Position numbers and translations under genes: made by a program
In this document: positions 43,141-55,377 of the stretch, piece after piece
Layout of the letters: each line of letters opens with the position of its first letter
Position numbering within the stretch: position 1 is the stretch's first letter
Notes under the pieces: generated by a model
Seen by the model: only the letters and a program-made list of their open reading frames with translations
Told to the model about the DNA's origin: nothing
The model's database searches: none
Assembly (NCBI GenBank): GCA_031216915.1
Contig: CM062297.1
Coordinates: 831,311,337 to 831,375,336 of the forward strand
Reading direction: 5' to 3'
From: Pictodentalium vernedei
Lineage: Eukaryota > Mollusca > Scaphopoda > Dentaliida > Dentaliidae
Length of the DNA stretch: 64,000 bases

Positions 43141-44640
43141 GCAAAAAAAAAATCCTTCCTCTAGAGGCATTGAAGACGCTCTATCTCTATCATACCTGAT
43201 GACTTCGTCAAGTAGCCGTTTCCAGTTCTTGTTCTCGCTGTTTCTAGAGTTCCCTAAATTCTCTCTGTTTTTCCCTCAGTGAAGTCTATGTTAGTCTATG
43301 GTAGCCTAGATATCCAGACTCTCCGTTGCATGTACAGGGCTCTGTTTCAGAGAAGTTGATTCTGTGGGAGTCGGGAACCGTATCGCGCACTGAAAAATAC
43401 ATTTCTCTCCTCCATCCCACTTTCAGTTGGGCTGAAGATTGACCTATCTCCAGGCGATCCGACGTCCTCCGATTGCCTCTCTATGAAGATTGTGCCGGGC
43501 TGGACCTGGGTCGTTCAGAATTCAGATGTCCCATTCTTCCTCCTCTTCTCTTTCCGTCCTGTTCCTCTCTAGGAACTGCGACAGCTCACAGGCAACACGG
43601 CGTCTGGCCGATGGTTCCTTCATTCTCTTCTTCTTCCCTTTTCATTCTTTAGGGATTCCGTTTGTTCAGTCTTCAACCAGAAGATCCATGTCACTTGGAA
43701 GGTGACAGGTGTGGGAGGAAGTCCATCCCCGAAAGGTACGACGTCTCACCAAAGGACTTTGGTGATTTCGTTGTTCTTTTAAAATCCACTCCTATGAGAA
43801 TGTTGCTCTTTCCTACTTGGATAACCATTGAGTGACAGTAGTGTATCTTGTATCTCGTCAGGTAATTTCATATGAGTAGTAGATATTCATACATCGGTGT
43901 CCACTGTGGCATGTGATTTGTAAATAGTACTCCATCCAGGAAACGATACACGTCTTTGCATTTACATCATACTGATTTCGAAGAATAATTAATATAATGT
44001 TCTGAGGGGTTAACAGCTTGATCAATGAAGTTCCAATATATATTCGTAAGACAACCTGGTGTTGCCACCTATCATAGAAGAACTTTGACAAAAACCTGAT
44101 ATTAGTTGTAGGATGGTTCAGACAAAAATGGCGACACAATTTGAATGAAAACAAACACAAAAATAACGTATTATCTGCGGGATATGCAATGGAGGCGTGT
44201 GTTATTTAGAGAGGGGCGTTGGGAAGAATCCAGAGAAATTAGGTCGTCCGAACTACCAGATACTCAGTCTATTAATAGATTGTTCAGCGCGACGCATGTA
44301 CCACATGCATTGATTCCTGTTTTCGGAGAGATTGTCAATACAGGCTCGGAAGCTCGTGGAGAAGGAGGAGATGGTGGAGAAACATAATTGTTTTGGTCGT
44401 GGAAATAGTGGTGAATTGCTTTGGTCGTGAAAATAGTGACTATAAGTTTTAAACCCTTCGTGCCTTGTCGGCGCGCGCCTCGCCAGTGGTAAACTGACAA
44501 AACAAACCCGTCGGCGGGCTGCGCGCCGATGGCACTGTTTTGCATCTACTCTTACCTCAGTCCACGTGTGCTATCTCTATCAGTCCATAGAAGTAATTTC
44601 ATGCCCGAATGAATTTAGAGTTGTTTCCCTTTAGTTGATT
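43141..44640. other. Unrecognised region, partly GC-richer
   Basis: 43200-43800 has pyrimidine-rich DNA with short open frames and could be further LINE-derived DNA, but I see no decisive motif. At 44145-44390 a small frame and at 44470-44530 a GC-rich stretch (gcgcgcgcctcgcc, gggctgcgcgccg) show nothing nameable. Confidence 0.4.
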
Positions 44641-44976
44641 GGCGACAGTTTTATCTCAAATTGCACCAGAATCACAGTAATTCCACGGACGAATATGACT
44701 AATGATAGCAACGAGGAACAGGAATCTTCGGCTCAGTCTGGCTCAAATCAAGCTGACACACATGACACTACTATGAGTGCTGGACGTTCAGATGACATTG
44801 CCAGTAATAATCCAGATGACGCAGAGAGTTCTTCAACGTCTAGTATCGGACTGGTCAGCGACATGGCAGAATACAAGGGTGCTGGCGTGGTCGTGAAATT
44901 GGTCCAATTTTTCAATGGGAAAAATGCACAAATTTTGTTCCACGATATATCCCATGTTCTGAAGCTGGGAAGATAA
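44635..44976 (+). CDS. Hypothetical acidic/Ser-rich ORF, unrecognised
   Basis: A 113-codon frame with a Ser/Asp/Glu/Gln-rich N-terminus (MTNDSNEEQESSAQSG from about 44695) followed by a more ordered segment ending VKLVQFFNGKNAQILFH. Such composition is common at the N-terminus of transposases and nuclear proteins. No domain recognised. Downstream frames (44980-45168, 45424-45633, 45911-46189) are open but disconnected and are split by a MITE at 45203-45419. Whether they belong together is unknown. Confidence 0.25.
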   Translation: MIGDSFISNCTRITVIPRTNMTNDSNEEQESSAQSGSNQADTHDTTMSAGRSDDIASNNPDDAESSSTSSIGLVSDMAEYKGAGVVVKLVQFFNGKNAQILFHDISHVLKLGR

Positions 44977-45202
44977 ATCTTGACTTTCCTGACAATCCAA
45001 ATGAATGTGACTTTTATACCTTTATCTAACGGACGAGATGATCCCAAAATTAATCCCAATAATCCCAAGTCTGGGGGCCGGTTTGGCCGAGTCGCGAAAG
45101 GGTATAAAACATTGTTTTTCGAGATTTGTGTATATATTCATGTTTGTAGGAGATTGGACATCACTTGAGTTTCATAATAAGTCGCTATTTACCAACAATT
45201 AA

Positions 45203-45419
45203 CCTTTTACCTAACGAATCGAGCGCATCCACCTGCGTAATTTATAAACTGAGCCGCTGATAACAATTTAACAAAAAAAAAACAGATCATTTGGCCTATT
45301 TGAAACGAGCTCATCGAGCTTGTGCGATGGATGGATCATATTATATGTATTTCTGAAAAAATGGAGAAAAAAATACATTGAAAGAAAAAAACAGATATCG
45401 TGCGCGTTGCATTAAAGGG
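45203..45419 (+). mobile_element. piggyBac-type MITE, subfamily 2 (copy 7), diverged
   Basis: TTAA on both sides (45199-45202 and 45420-45423), ends ccttttacctaacg and aaaggg. Central gaaacgagctcatcgagctt is much eroded, indicating an older copy. Confidence 0.85.
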
Positions 45420-45423
45420 TTAA

Positions 45424-46430
45424 ATGCTCATAATTAACATCAGTCATTTCTATAAATCGACAGAAAATGCAATTCTGGAAGGTACAAATCAGAAAGATTT
45501 AAAGTATTGGCAGCAACTAAGTTTTGTGGACCCTCTCTTTACCAACAGACGTTCCAGATGTGAAAATAATAATTCGAACTTGTACCTTCACCAAAAAGGA
45601 GCGGAAGATATTTCCAATACTTGGCTCCAATGATTAAACAAATTATATTCAGTCCAAGGCATAGCGTGTGACCTCACGAGGAAGAAGTTCGTTCTTTTTC
45701 GTTTTTTTATGGAAGAAAAAGAGTTAAATTTAAACGATGATCTTCATGTATAGAAGAAGGTGGATTTCGATGATACGTTAAGTTATGTGAACATTAACCC
45801 TTTAACACGAGCGGCCGTTTTCCCGGCCCGGGAACATGATACGTCATAATTTCATTAAGTAGGATGGCTGCTGAGTGAATGTATGAGGTAGACCAATTAA
45901 TATTTTCAACGTGCAGCCCATTGGTCTACTCCAAATAATGAATATGGACTCTTCCAATTCCTGCCATTGGACCGACATGGAAGATACCACCAGGGTACAA
46001 AGGAATATGCTTGATGGCGGGGAGCTTAAGGTGGTCGTGTGCCACTATCTTAGTGCGGTGAAAGAAAATCGAAAACCTTCACGGCCTTTTTACGTGCTTA
46101 TCAATGTTAACACGATGAGGATTGTGGACGTTATATCTATACAACCAAAATGTGTTTCTGACGAACCTTTTAAAGGGATTTTAACATAATGTAAATATTC
46201 TTTGTAGCGAGAATAGAAGAAAAATGTAAAATCGGAGGCCAAGAAATGTACTCCTCTCTCCTTGACACTGCTGGTAGTAGAAACGGACACTGTGAGGACT
46301 AAATTATAGAGCCAAAAAATTTACTACATAAAGTACCATAGGACTGTCCTTGGATCTCCAGGTTTAGCCCTATAATCCTGGCCTTATAATCCTGGCTCTA
46401 AGTCTTAGTCCCTACAGTTAAACTAGAAGT
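45424..46430. other. Unrecognised region
   Basis: Open frames without motif; at 45797 a ttaaccctttaacacgagcg sequence resembles a lone MITE or piggyBac end, but no partner end was found. Confidence 0.35.
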
Positions 46431-46722
46431 CTTATCACGAATTGGGCGCCTATTTGGGCTTACTTGCGCGTAGGAATTGCGCGCAATTGCCATATTGAAT
46501 GGTATCCAAAGCACGACAGGTTCTCCCGGTTACTCGTTGCAAACACAGGCAATGTTTCTGCCAACTGACCTCCGGGTTACCCGGAGGTCCATTGGCTGAA
46601 ATATTGCCTGTGCACAGGCCATGTGTTCAGAATCTGGTAGCCTTACGGTGGTCATAACGCGTAGATTAACGCGCAGATCGACGTGCTATTTGTGCGCATT
46701 TCACGACAGGACTTCTAGTTTT
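46431..46722. mobile_element. Foldback MITE sharing its core hairpin with 42869-43125
   Basis: Terminal repeats aactagaagtc(t/c)t(a/g)tc(a/g)cga at both ends, with TTA at both borders. Inner hairpin gacctccgggttacccggag then a ccattggctgaaa segment near 46575 is almost the same as the core of the element at 42869, while the termini are unrelated. Confidence 0.85.
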
Positions 46723-48179
46723 AATTGTATATGAGACATACAAGCAAATCCGTAACATCGTGTCCTTCATATATGTATGCTTAGCTTTTCTAAACCAAAC
46801 TAGTTAAATACGCACGGAGTTATACACTGACATCATTTTAACTCTTAACCCGTTGAATATATCAAGATACCTTTTACCAAATCTTGCCATGGCTGCTGTG
46901 ATTAGATTTGATGAACAACTCATTAAAATTTAACTCGAGAATTCATTGGTGAAATATCCATTCAATTTACATAAGGAAAATTTGGTTAAATATGCCTAAA
47001 TAATACTATTTCACTAACAAGAGAAATCTGTTCTGCGTAGGAATATCCACCAGCAGCATGCATGGAGTTAAGGTTTACTTTTTCCTTCTAAACCACAGTC
47101 ACTAACCACACACCTGTACGATCTAAATAAGCTCGTTATGGACAGAAGTTGAAAGCTAAGAATACATTTTGTTGAAGGTTTGTGAAATATTCGAGAGTTG
47201 GAACTTCTATTCGGTAAAGGTTTGTAGAATAAAGTGCTAGAATGGACAGTTGTTTAATGGTATGCGAACAATTTAGATTTGAGTAAGAATTTGTCTCTTC
47301 TCCCCACTGATATTTTGATTTACATTTATGTTTTGTTCCTTTGCAAAATGTTAAACAAGCTTCATTACGGCCTTTACCCTGCAGTGCGTTCAACGCGACG
47401 TAAGCTACAGTCCCAATGCAGTGAGTTCACCGCGACGTAAGCTACAGTCCCAATGCATGCTTTGTTACATGGGTCGATGTGAACGCATTCATTTCAGGTA
47501 ATATATTTGGATGACATGCCATAAAGCTATTTATTGTGACTTAAATGTTGATTCAAATGTGTTTTTCTACTTAGGCAACTCAACGACAGAAGTTCAAATT
47601 GTCTAGATCAATTCAGAGTTTGGGCATTTTGGTGCTCTAAAGTGATGTATCAAAAGTGATTTGTTTTTGTTAATTTGGTTATGTTTTTAATAAAATAGTA
47701 GTTACAAAACACGATGAAATAAAAGCGGAAAAAATCGCCAAACCGCTATCCAGCACTTCTGAAATATACTATGAGGAATGATAAACATTTTTCTCAAGCA
47801 ACTGTCTGACCAACTTTGGCAACATACCAGTACTAACACAGTTATAGCGTGGAGACAGCCGATCATGGTGTAGCCTTAGGCTATAATATTTACATGTACA
47901 GGACGACAAATATGAAAAGGCAATAATCAAAGCTCAAAATCTGAAGATAAGTTCGATTTAAGAAACTTGAAAATTTACCGCGTCAAACTATATGAATCAC
48001 AGGATATACTTGTAGCTCATACTGTATTCAATGCTCAGACGCAAACAAGCAATTCGAGAACTAGAAGTTGGTATCCGAAACTGAAGGCGACAGTTCCCCT
48101 CAGATAAATAAACAATAGCCTTTGAATATTTACTGTTGTTAAAATGGAAGGTAATTAAAAAAAGTAAGATAATAGACAG
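46723..48179. other. Unrecognised region with a 40-bp tandem duplication
   Basis: At 47382-47456 a ~37-bp unit (gcgacgtaagctacagtccc core) occurs twice in tandem. No gene recognised, including the minus-strand open frame 47136-47393. Confidence 0.5.
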
Positions 48180-48340
48180 AGAGTAATCGCTTGACTGGAC
48201 TGGTTACGTGAAAATAATTCATGGGAGGTGAGGGACGTTGTACAAACACGAGTGCGCGAATGCGCACGAGTGTTTTACAATATAGTCCCTCGCCTCGAAT
48301 GAATTATTTCACGTAACCAGTCCAGTCAAGCGATTACTCT
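48180..48340. repeat. 161-bp near-perfect hairpin, family H (copy 1)
   Basis: Arms agagtaatcgcttgactgg and complement close on a cgagtgcgcgaatgcgcacg loop near 48260. It shares gagtaatc, gttacg and aataattcat blocks in the same order with the hairpin at 57022-57190. Confidence 0.9.
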
Positions 48341-48381
48341 AATTATTACTTTTCATTATTAACGATAATTATATTATTTAA

Positions 48382-48609
48382 CCCTTTACCTAACGTAACG
48401 CCAAAAAACGGCCAGCGCTATTCTCATAACTCGTCAATTAATTTTCATTACTTTTTTCATTTTTTGTCTCTAAAACATAGGTTTTGACCCCTCATTGGAA
48501 CGAGCTCGTCGAGCTCGTTCCAATGAGTGGTCAAAATCTATGTTTTTGAGACAAAAAATGAAAATAATTGTTATTCAAGTGTCGTCTGCTTTTCATGTTA
48601 GGTAAAGGG
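48382..48609 (+). mobile_element. piggyBac-type MITE, subfamily 1 (copy 8)
   Basis: TTAA at 48378-48381 and 48610-48613; ends ccctttacctaacgtaacg and gttaggtaaaggg. Located 41 bp to the right of the family H hairpin. Confidence 0.94.
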
Positions 48610-48613
48610 TTAA

Positions 48614-49384
48614 AAAAACAATGAAGTCCCCATTACATCCACGGCAAAGCGTCTTCGTTTGCGCGCACGGATACATGACACAATTGTTGATTGCATAATT
48701 CACTTGTGAAGTTATCGTTAATAACCAAACCCGGAAATCCCAGTAAATCACACTTTGGAAAGTAATAAAATACTTATATTGATGATTATTATATGACTAT
48801 TTAATTTAACCGCTAAATATCACTACTGTTTGGGGATCTTTTCCAGGTCCATGGAAAATCAACACTGTGTGGAATCAGATTCCGTATCACTACAGTATGA
48901 TAGACTATTTACTGGTGCGTTCGAATTCGCATATTTACCTGTTCCAGTTGCAGGGAGTACTTTACCCCGAGCTGGAACGGGTGCTCTCGAACGGCGGTCC
49001 GGGTTTTTAGAGTATTCGTGATAATGTTTTATCGTATTTATGAGCATCGGGGGATTCCCCGGAAGTGTGTACCTGTTGCAGAAATAAGTGTAAACAAAAA
49101 TATTTTTTTTTTTTACTTCAATCCTATTTACCAAAAAGGTTGGAAGAATTGTTAATGCTAGCGTTTGGCATGCGTTGTTGAACCATAAGTGATATAATCA
49201 ACATTTTATCGTTACAGTGAAGTGATCTGGGTCGTCGCATCTTGTCTCGTTGAGAAGGTCGAGGCGAATCTTTATAAGTTATTCTGGTTGATTGACGTGG
49301 ACATAGCCTGACGTTCACGGCTCGGAATTTATGTTCAACCGAGCCGCGTTGACTGAATGGAAGATATAGAGGATGTTAAATGTT
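48614..49384. other. Region right of the MITE, unrecognised
   Basis: Two short minus-strand frames (48859-49134, 49124-49318) without motifs. They follow the recombinase ORF on the same strand but cannot be assigned. Confidence 0.4.
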
Positions 49385-50614
49385 CTACATTTCTAGGCTG
49401 TACATACGAGACCGTGGGGTCGCAGCGTTTGCTTGAAATGTCCCGGTGTGAAATGTTGAACTTTGATGTGGCACGACAGACTGACACAGTGAACCTCCAA
49501 TAGCATCCCCCATTGCCATTTTCTCTACATCTGACACTCGCTGGTAAACAGAAAGGGACAAGACCGACTTGTGACCAGTTACAGCCATAATCTGCGAGGC
49601 ACTAAAGTTCAAACGGTTCAAAATTGTCGCACCTGTAACCCTGATACAGTGATTAGTATAACGTTTAGAAAGTTGGATTCTTTCACTGAACTGAGGCATG
49701 AACTTTGCTAGGGAATCTCTACCGACCGGTTTGTTCTGATACCACACCTCATTATCATAAGCATAACCACTGAAACTATCTTTAGGATATTGCCAAAATC
49801 TATCACATGAAGGGTTCAGCTTCCTAAGATAAGTTTCAAAACACCTTACAGGGCAGAATTCATTGTCAACTTTGTCACCTGGCATATGACCTGAGAAACT
49901 CTCTTGATCCATACCTCTGTGATTTTTTGTTTGTTCGTCAATTTTTTTTACAACATACTTGCGTCCATCTTGGTACTTTTTTATTTCAAATGTTTCTTTT
50001 GTCATTTTTTCCATGTTTTCATTAGCCCTCCTACAGAAATACAAACGAATTCATTTGTTCGCGATTGAAAAGACCACATGGTGTTGATGGGGAAAGATAT
50101 AAACTACTATAAATTTTGGACATGTCAAAATCACTAATTTGTTCAAAATGTTTAATGTCTCCTTTACCACTCTGCTTAATCTCACCAAGTGCTGTTTTAA
50201 AACATTCATTAGCATCAGAGAATTCCGGGCTAAGAATGATGTCAATTTTTTTCAAGTATGGTGGTGATTTTATTTTAAATGTCTATTTAAAGAATGTCTG
50301 AGGTTGATAAAAGTTGCACTTTTGTACAGTTCATCTTTCTTTGAACGCACATCCATGTAAAAATGTTGTAAAATTTCATTCAATTTCACCGTGTCAAAAT
50401 CCTCAAAGTTAGAATCCTGTCTTTTTTCTACAAGATAATCACGCAATGCCTTGGCGTCTACATTGTTAGCTTTGTTTGTACTTGATGGTATTAATTCTTT
50501 TCTTTTTGCAATAATTTCATCAATCGAATGATCTGCAAACCGCTTCATTTCTGCAATTATTTTTGCGCAGACGATTCTTTTGTTTACATCGATGTAATGA
50601 ACCTTGACCCTCAA
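49385..50614 (-). pseudogene. Crypton-type (DUF3504-like) tyrosine recombinase, copy 1, lightly damaged
   Basis: Minus-strand frames 50614-50270, 50255-50031 and 50044-49385 join into one protein architecture. It has an N-terminal helical core-binding domain (RFADHSIDEIIAKRKEL, EILQHFYMDVRSKK, FINLRHSLNRHL), then SDANECFKTALGEIKQSGKG. The catalytic domain has an Arg-rich start (FCRRANENM), DEQTKNHRGM, CPVRCFETYLRKLNP, the H-x-x-R box in YTNHCIRVTG, TGHKS and the nucleophile region SVYQRVS. All expected C-terminal catalytic residues (His-x-x-Arg, His, Tyr) are present. Two breaks, near 50265 and 50040, are frameshifts or very short introns. Cryptons use such enzymes for DNA strand exchange; animals have also domesticated the fold. 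No terminal repeats are expected for Cryptons. Confidence 0.82.
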
Positions 50615-51928
50615 AATTTTAATGACATCGCCAATTTTAATTTAGCCGCCGTTTCAAAACAACATAAATCTACCATTCTAAAAATGAAGGGATGAGACTT
50701 CAATAGTTTTATTCACTAACTTTAATTATTCGAAGATTTCCTTTAAAAGGGAACACCACATAAAATAAAACAATGCCGATAATCAAAATTAAAAACGGCA
50801 GATATTTTCGCGCATTCAATACGCCCAGTCTCCTTTGCGAGCCTCTTGCACACATTCCAAACTGATGACGTCAGACGAGAACATAACCGCACGCGACGTA
50901 GACATCAGCTGATGTTTGACGGGCGCTATCTAATCAAAGGAGTAGAATACAGGTGGAGACGAAACATTGAATATTCGATTTGATGTCGACATCGATGGCC
51001 CGATTCGGTATGAACATCGAACTGAACCACATTGCTCCCTCTGCCTGGTAGTTCGGGAAGTATGTGGCACTCCGCTACTGTTACGATTGTTACTGTAAGG
51101 CATATGTACTCTTTTGTTCCTGCATGCTCATAGATTACAACGTTTATTGCCTCAGTGATGAAAGATTCATTTTGATATCAGTTGCGCTTGAACGTTTCAC
51201 ACTCGAAAATCGTATTTCAGACATGAAATAAATACAGTCCAAATCTCACCCACTGTGCATTTATCAATTATGATTAGCAAGAGGAAACGAGTAAGGTGTA
51301 TTGACACTCAATTGATAACTTATTTCAGTGCCCTCCTTTTGTGGATGACAGACATGGTACATTATGTAGGCAAATGGTCATGTCAGTATGCAGCGAGATG
51401 GCAATTCGGATTCATGAGATGAAGGATGGCACCTGGACCTGTAGTTACATTATTACAAATTCTCACTTTCGTTTTACTATTGATTGTTTCATAAGCTCGT
51501 CCACTGCCAATCTTTTCCCCGTAAAAAAAATGCTATGGGTGCTTTCGAAGTAAATCATAATACTCGTATTGCATCAAGGATTGAAAAACATCTTTAAAAA
51601 TTTAATTGTATCAGGCCATTTGGTCCAGTACTTTTATTCCTTACCCATCACTTGAGATATAACCACAATCTCGAATGGTATGACCAATATGCTCTACCCT
51701 TCCTGTTTTACAAATCCGACTGTTTTTTTCCTAGTTAATGTCACAGTCTGTACAACTGATTTTTCTTATATGGAAAATCATCCCCACAACCGCCATCTTA
51801 AGGGGTGCGCGTTACTGTAAATGAAAAATGGCCAACAACAACAGTTTCCCGTTGCCCGGCATCCCTTTTTGAGTGCTGAGACTGGAAAGTTTATACAGTA
51901 TCATTAGTTTTCGTTTCAGGTAAATACC
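50615..51928. other. Unrecognised region upstream of the recombinase
   Basis: No motif recognised; open frame 51341-51553 is unsupported. Confidence 0.45.
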
Positions 51929-52006
51929 ATGACGTTTGATTAAGTGAAAGTTGTTACACTGTGACCACAGTCACAGTGTAACATCTTTCACGTCATAAAA
52001 TGTCAT
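51929..52006. repeat. 78-bp hairpin
   Basis: Arms atgacgttt...gtgaaag and ctttcac...aatgtcat close on tgttacactgtgaccacagt; the inner 40 bp is almost a perfect palindrome. Confidence 0.88.
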
Positions 52007-52284
52007 TGATTGGGAGGAATTCTTACGTTGATTGTCTTGACGCCATCCTGGGGAGGGGTGTGGAGGGCCAGAGTTCGAGTGGAGACGTGGCTGGAGACAC
52101 CCCAGGTATTAAGTTGTAGGCAGCGTGCGCGGCGTGGGGGACAAGGGGTCATCTTGTATCTCGCAGCACCTCTTACACCACTCATCGCTGGTCACGTCTG
52201 ACATTATGGCTATGCCAGGCAGATTGTTTTACTATAATTGTTAATTATGCGCCGTGTGTCCACATGCACGGCACGTACTAATAT

Positions 52285-52545
52285 GATAAATCATCGCTTT
52301 TTTCCCTTAATGACAAGAGTGCCTACTGCATACTTACCACGATGATTCAGTACTTTGTCGTTCATGGCAGGAACGGTTATTTAAAGCTGATGCAGCGCTT
52401 TTGCCGTTCATGCCAAAACGCTTAACTATGATGATTCAGCACTTTTGCCGTGCATAACAAGAACGCTTATTAATAAGAAGCCACGGCATTATTGTCGTCC
52501 ATGTCAAGAACGTCTTCCATTAAGATGACTTAGCTTTTCTGCAAC
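52285..52545. repeat. ~47-bp minisatellite, five to six units
   Basis: Diverged tandem units of the form gatgattcagcacttttgcc, gttcatg, caagaacgctta, starting near 52285, 52338, 52385, 52430, 52477 and 52523. Confidence 0.8.
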
Positions 52546-53019
52546 GGTCGTTCTTTGTTCTTATGGTTTCTTTAAGGAAATGGTACAGTCCTTTTGTGGT
52601 CTGTGGTAGTGCCCAGGATTAAACGAGCATTCGGAATGTAATGCCGAGGAACATAATTAGGTATTCGAGTTGAAAGGATCGTCCTCCTCGTCCCTGTGTC
52701 AGTAGTATGTCACATTTGTTATTGAACCCTCATAGACATCGGCCGGGAATAGCTGTTCGACCCTTCTATCCCCATTGGATAGAATGGATAACCCACTGAA
52801 CACTGATGTTAACATATCAACATTTCATACCAACATTTTAACCTGCAAAATGTACCCTTAATTTAACTAGGAATTAAACCAATTTATTTCATCATAGCTG
52901 ACAGAGGTTGTTGAGCTTTGGAAAACAAGGTTGAATTGCTTGATTTCATAGTTTTATTATAGGAAAAATTGACTCTTGCGGTTTCAGTGTGTAGAGGGTT
53001 AACACCGACAGGATATTCA

Positions 53020-53220
53020 TTGGTAAACGATTTCCCGATCTTTGCCTGTTTTTTTCGCTGCAACAGGATCCTGCGCAAAAATCTCTGCGTCGATACCGTA
53101 CGAGATTATTGAGGTACCAAGTTTGTATCCTACTGCTGTGCTTCTGAACAGCTGAAATGCTACCTTTACCTCTTGGCGTGATTTCTTATATTTCCAATGG
53201 ACAGAAAGACTCAAGTTCAA
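53020..53220 (-). pseudogene. Weak candidate for a P-element-like transposase fragment
   Basis: The minus-strand frame contains SVHWKYKKSRQEVKVAFQLF then RSTAVGYKL. This resembles the K-x-M-x-V-[KR]-x-A-x-Q-x-x-S-x-S-[VA]-A segment of P/THAP9-type transposases, with several mismatches. A following frame to 52884 has no recognisable motif. It lies next to a Tc1 element that starts at 53280. Confidence 0.3.
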
Positions 53221-53279
53221 ACTGGAATTGTAAATAATGGAGATTAGTTATATTCCTTAAATATGCTATTAAAAAAAAG

Positions 53280-54722
53280 TAGAGGATATCCAAACTGATA
53301 TTTTCGGAAAATGGTATTGGATACGCGTGATTGGACACATGAAATTGTTACCAAGTTTAGCGTCGATCATGTATGTCACAGGCCCACGAAATCTTCGTGT
53401 AGGCTTTTCGCTAATGTCTGTGGGGTACGTTTTGAAATTTTCATTTGTACTGGACGGGCTTTTTCGGAGGTCTCATTGTTCTTGTTATAAACTCGTTCAT
53501 CAATAGTTTCTGGTCCAAACGTAACTTTTGAGGTATGCGAAGACGGACACGTGTCGAACGTTTAGTATGTTGGAAGCTGGCAACAGACAGTCTGCAGTGG
53601 CTCAAATTTCAACGTTACTCAATCGGTAATTAGCAGGTTGTGGTCACGCTACCGTCAGACAGGCAAGGTTGATGACAGACGTCGGTCAGGTCGTCCAAGG
53701 GCGACAACTGCTAACCAGGATCGTTTCATCCGAACCACAGCAGTAAGTAACCGCCATTAAATGGCCCAGAAATTGGACAGCAGCTGCATCGAGCGACAGA
53801 TGTGCGAGTCAGTGGTCAGACTATTCGAAATCGCCTATACAGCTGGAATTTGCACGCTCGACGACCTCGAATAATTCCACGTTTAACTGAACGTCATATC
53901 GTAGCAAGGCGTAATTGGTGTGGAGCACGACAGCGTCGGTGGAGCAACGTCATATTTTCCGATGAATCGAGATTTACTCTCGACTTCCACGACAGGCGGA
54001 ACAGGGTGTGGCTGCGGCGGAAAGAACGATACCATGACGTAACCGTTAGATAGCACGATCGTTTTGGTGGTGGACCAGTTATGGTGTGGGGAGGCATAAC
54101 CATGACAGGCAGGAGAACAGCATTACATGTCATCCAAGGGCGTATTACAGGGCAGTACAACCGTAACAACATGTTAGCAGCTCATGTGGTGTCACTTGCG
54201 AGACGTCACGACCGGCGATTTTCCAAGATGACAATGCAAGAGCACACAGAGCCCGTGTCGCTACAGAGTTCCTCCAGGAGCAGAACATCACTACACTGCC
54301 TTGGCCAGCATAAAGTCCAGACTTTTCACCAATCGAGCAAGTCTGGCTTATGCTTGGCAGGCGCCTACGACAACGCCAACAGCCCCTACTAATGTCCAGG
54401 AACTCGCCGCTGCACCACAAGAAGAATAGAATAACATCAGTCAAGATAATATTGGACGTTTGGTGAGGAGTATGCCACATCGGATCCGCGATTGTCTCGC
54501 GAACAAAGGAGGATTTACAAGATATTGAGGTCTTGGACTGAATGTGGTAAATTCTCTGACTGACCATCCATGTACAGGTCAGTGAGTGGAATGTGTGTTT
54601 GTCAGACACCCAACTATCGCTGAAATCATCCACCAGATGTCACAGGGCAATGCCTCAACTGTCTTTTTGATGAAAATATAAATGTTTTCTTCATATTTCT
54701 CACTTTTATCAAATATCCACTA
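53280..54722 (+). mobile_element. Tc1/mariner element, plus orientation
   Basis: Ends tagaggatatccaaactgat and tttatcaaatatccacta are the same as those of the element at 20889-22395, in opposite orientation. About 1.44 kb. The two copies are alike over their full length, including 5' and 3' untranslated parts. Confidence 0.87.
53560..54390 (+). pseudogene. Tc1 transposase, DDE type, several lesions
   Basis: HTH region (about 53560-53760) in broken frames with a GRP-like linker (SGRPRATT near 53690). Frame 53802-54053 has SGQTIRNRLYSWNLHARRP and IFSDESRFTLD, the first catalytic Asp, and ends in a premature TAG. Frame 54081 on has MVWGGITMTGRRTALHVIQG. A frameshift at about 54220 moves the second Asp (FQDDNARAHRA) to another frame, and a stop lies before SPIEQVW. 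Same family as 21240-22072 but more damaged. Confidence 0.85.
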
Positions 54723-55377
54723 CTTGTTTTAATAGTATTTAATAAATAAAGCATAACATGCACTACGTATATTTACATATTTATTAACTGCAATTAAAAT
54801 TAGAGTGGAGGTAGCTATTCACCTGCAATAACGTGTTGTCTGGAAACAAAAAAAAGGAGCTGGTTAGAGTGATTCTACTTGTCTAACATCGAATCAAGTG
54901 ATATCATTCTTGACTTACTTTAGTTCCTAATTTAAAGAGCAAGTGGACAGAGGCTGTTAACCGTGTGTTAGCAAAAAAACATCTTAAGCACAACATGGCC
55001 AGATTTTGGAGGCTAGAGTTGGATGACGACTAAAGCCAAATTAACACCCTGGGCCCTAAAGCAAATTCCACTTGAACAAGGAGATTGGGAGAGTTGGAGG
55101 TTCTAGTATCTGATAAATCGCCCGGAAGGCGTTGGTGTGATGGCGAGTTTAAAAGTGCAGGGAGATGGCTAGAAGGCTTATTTAATAATTATTGAGGTGG
55201 GAGTAAAATCAAACTGTTTGTGTCTGAGTGCTGGCAGAAGAGACGAGGGCGGGAGATGGTAAAAGCAGTGGAGATGCTTAGAAGAAGTGGAGACATTCTC
55301 GGTTTCGAATTGTGAATTAGCAGCTGCCGATCAAAGTGTTATTACTTTTTTCTAAGCTCTGAACACTACTAACACTG
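54723..55377. other. Unrecognised intergenic DNA
   Basis: No gene or repeat supported. Confidence 0.5.

Noticed and set aside
44635-46190. piggyBac transposase that could mobilise the MITEs
   Set aside because: The acidic N-terminus and piggyBac-like ends nearby are suggestive, but no DDE-type piggyBac motif or Cys-rich C-terminus is visible in any frame.
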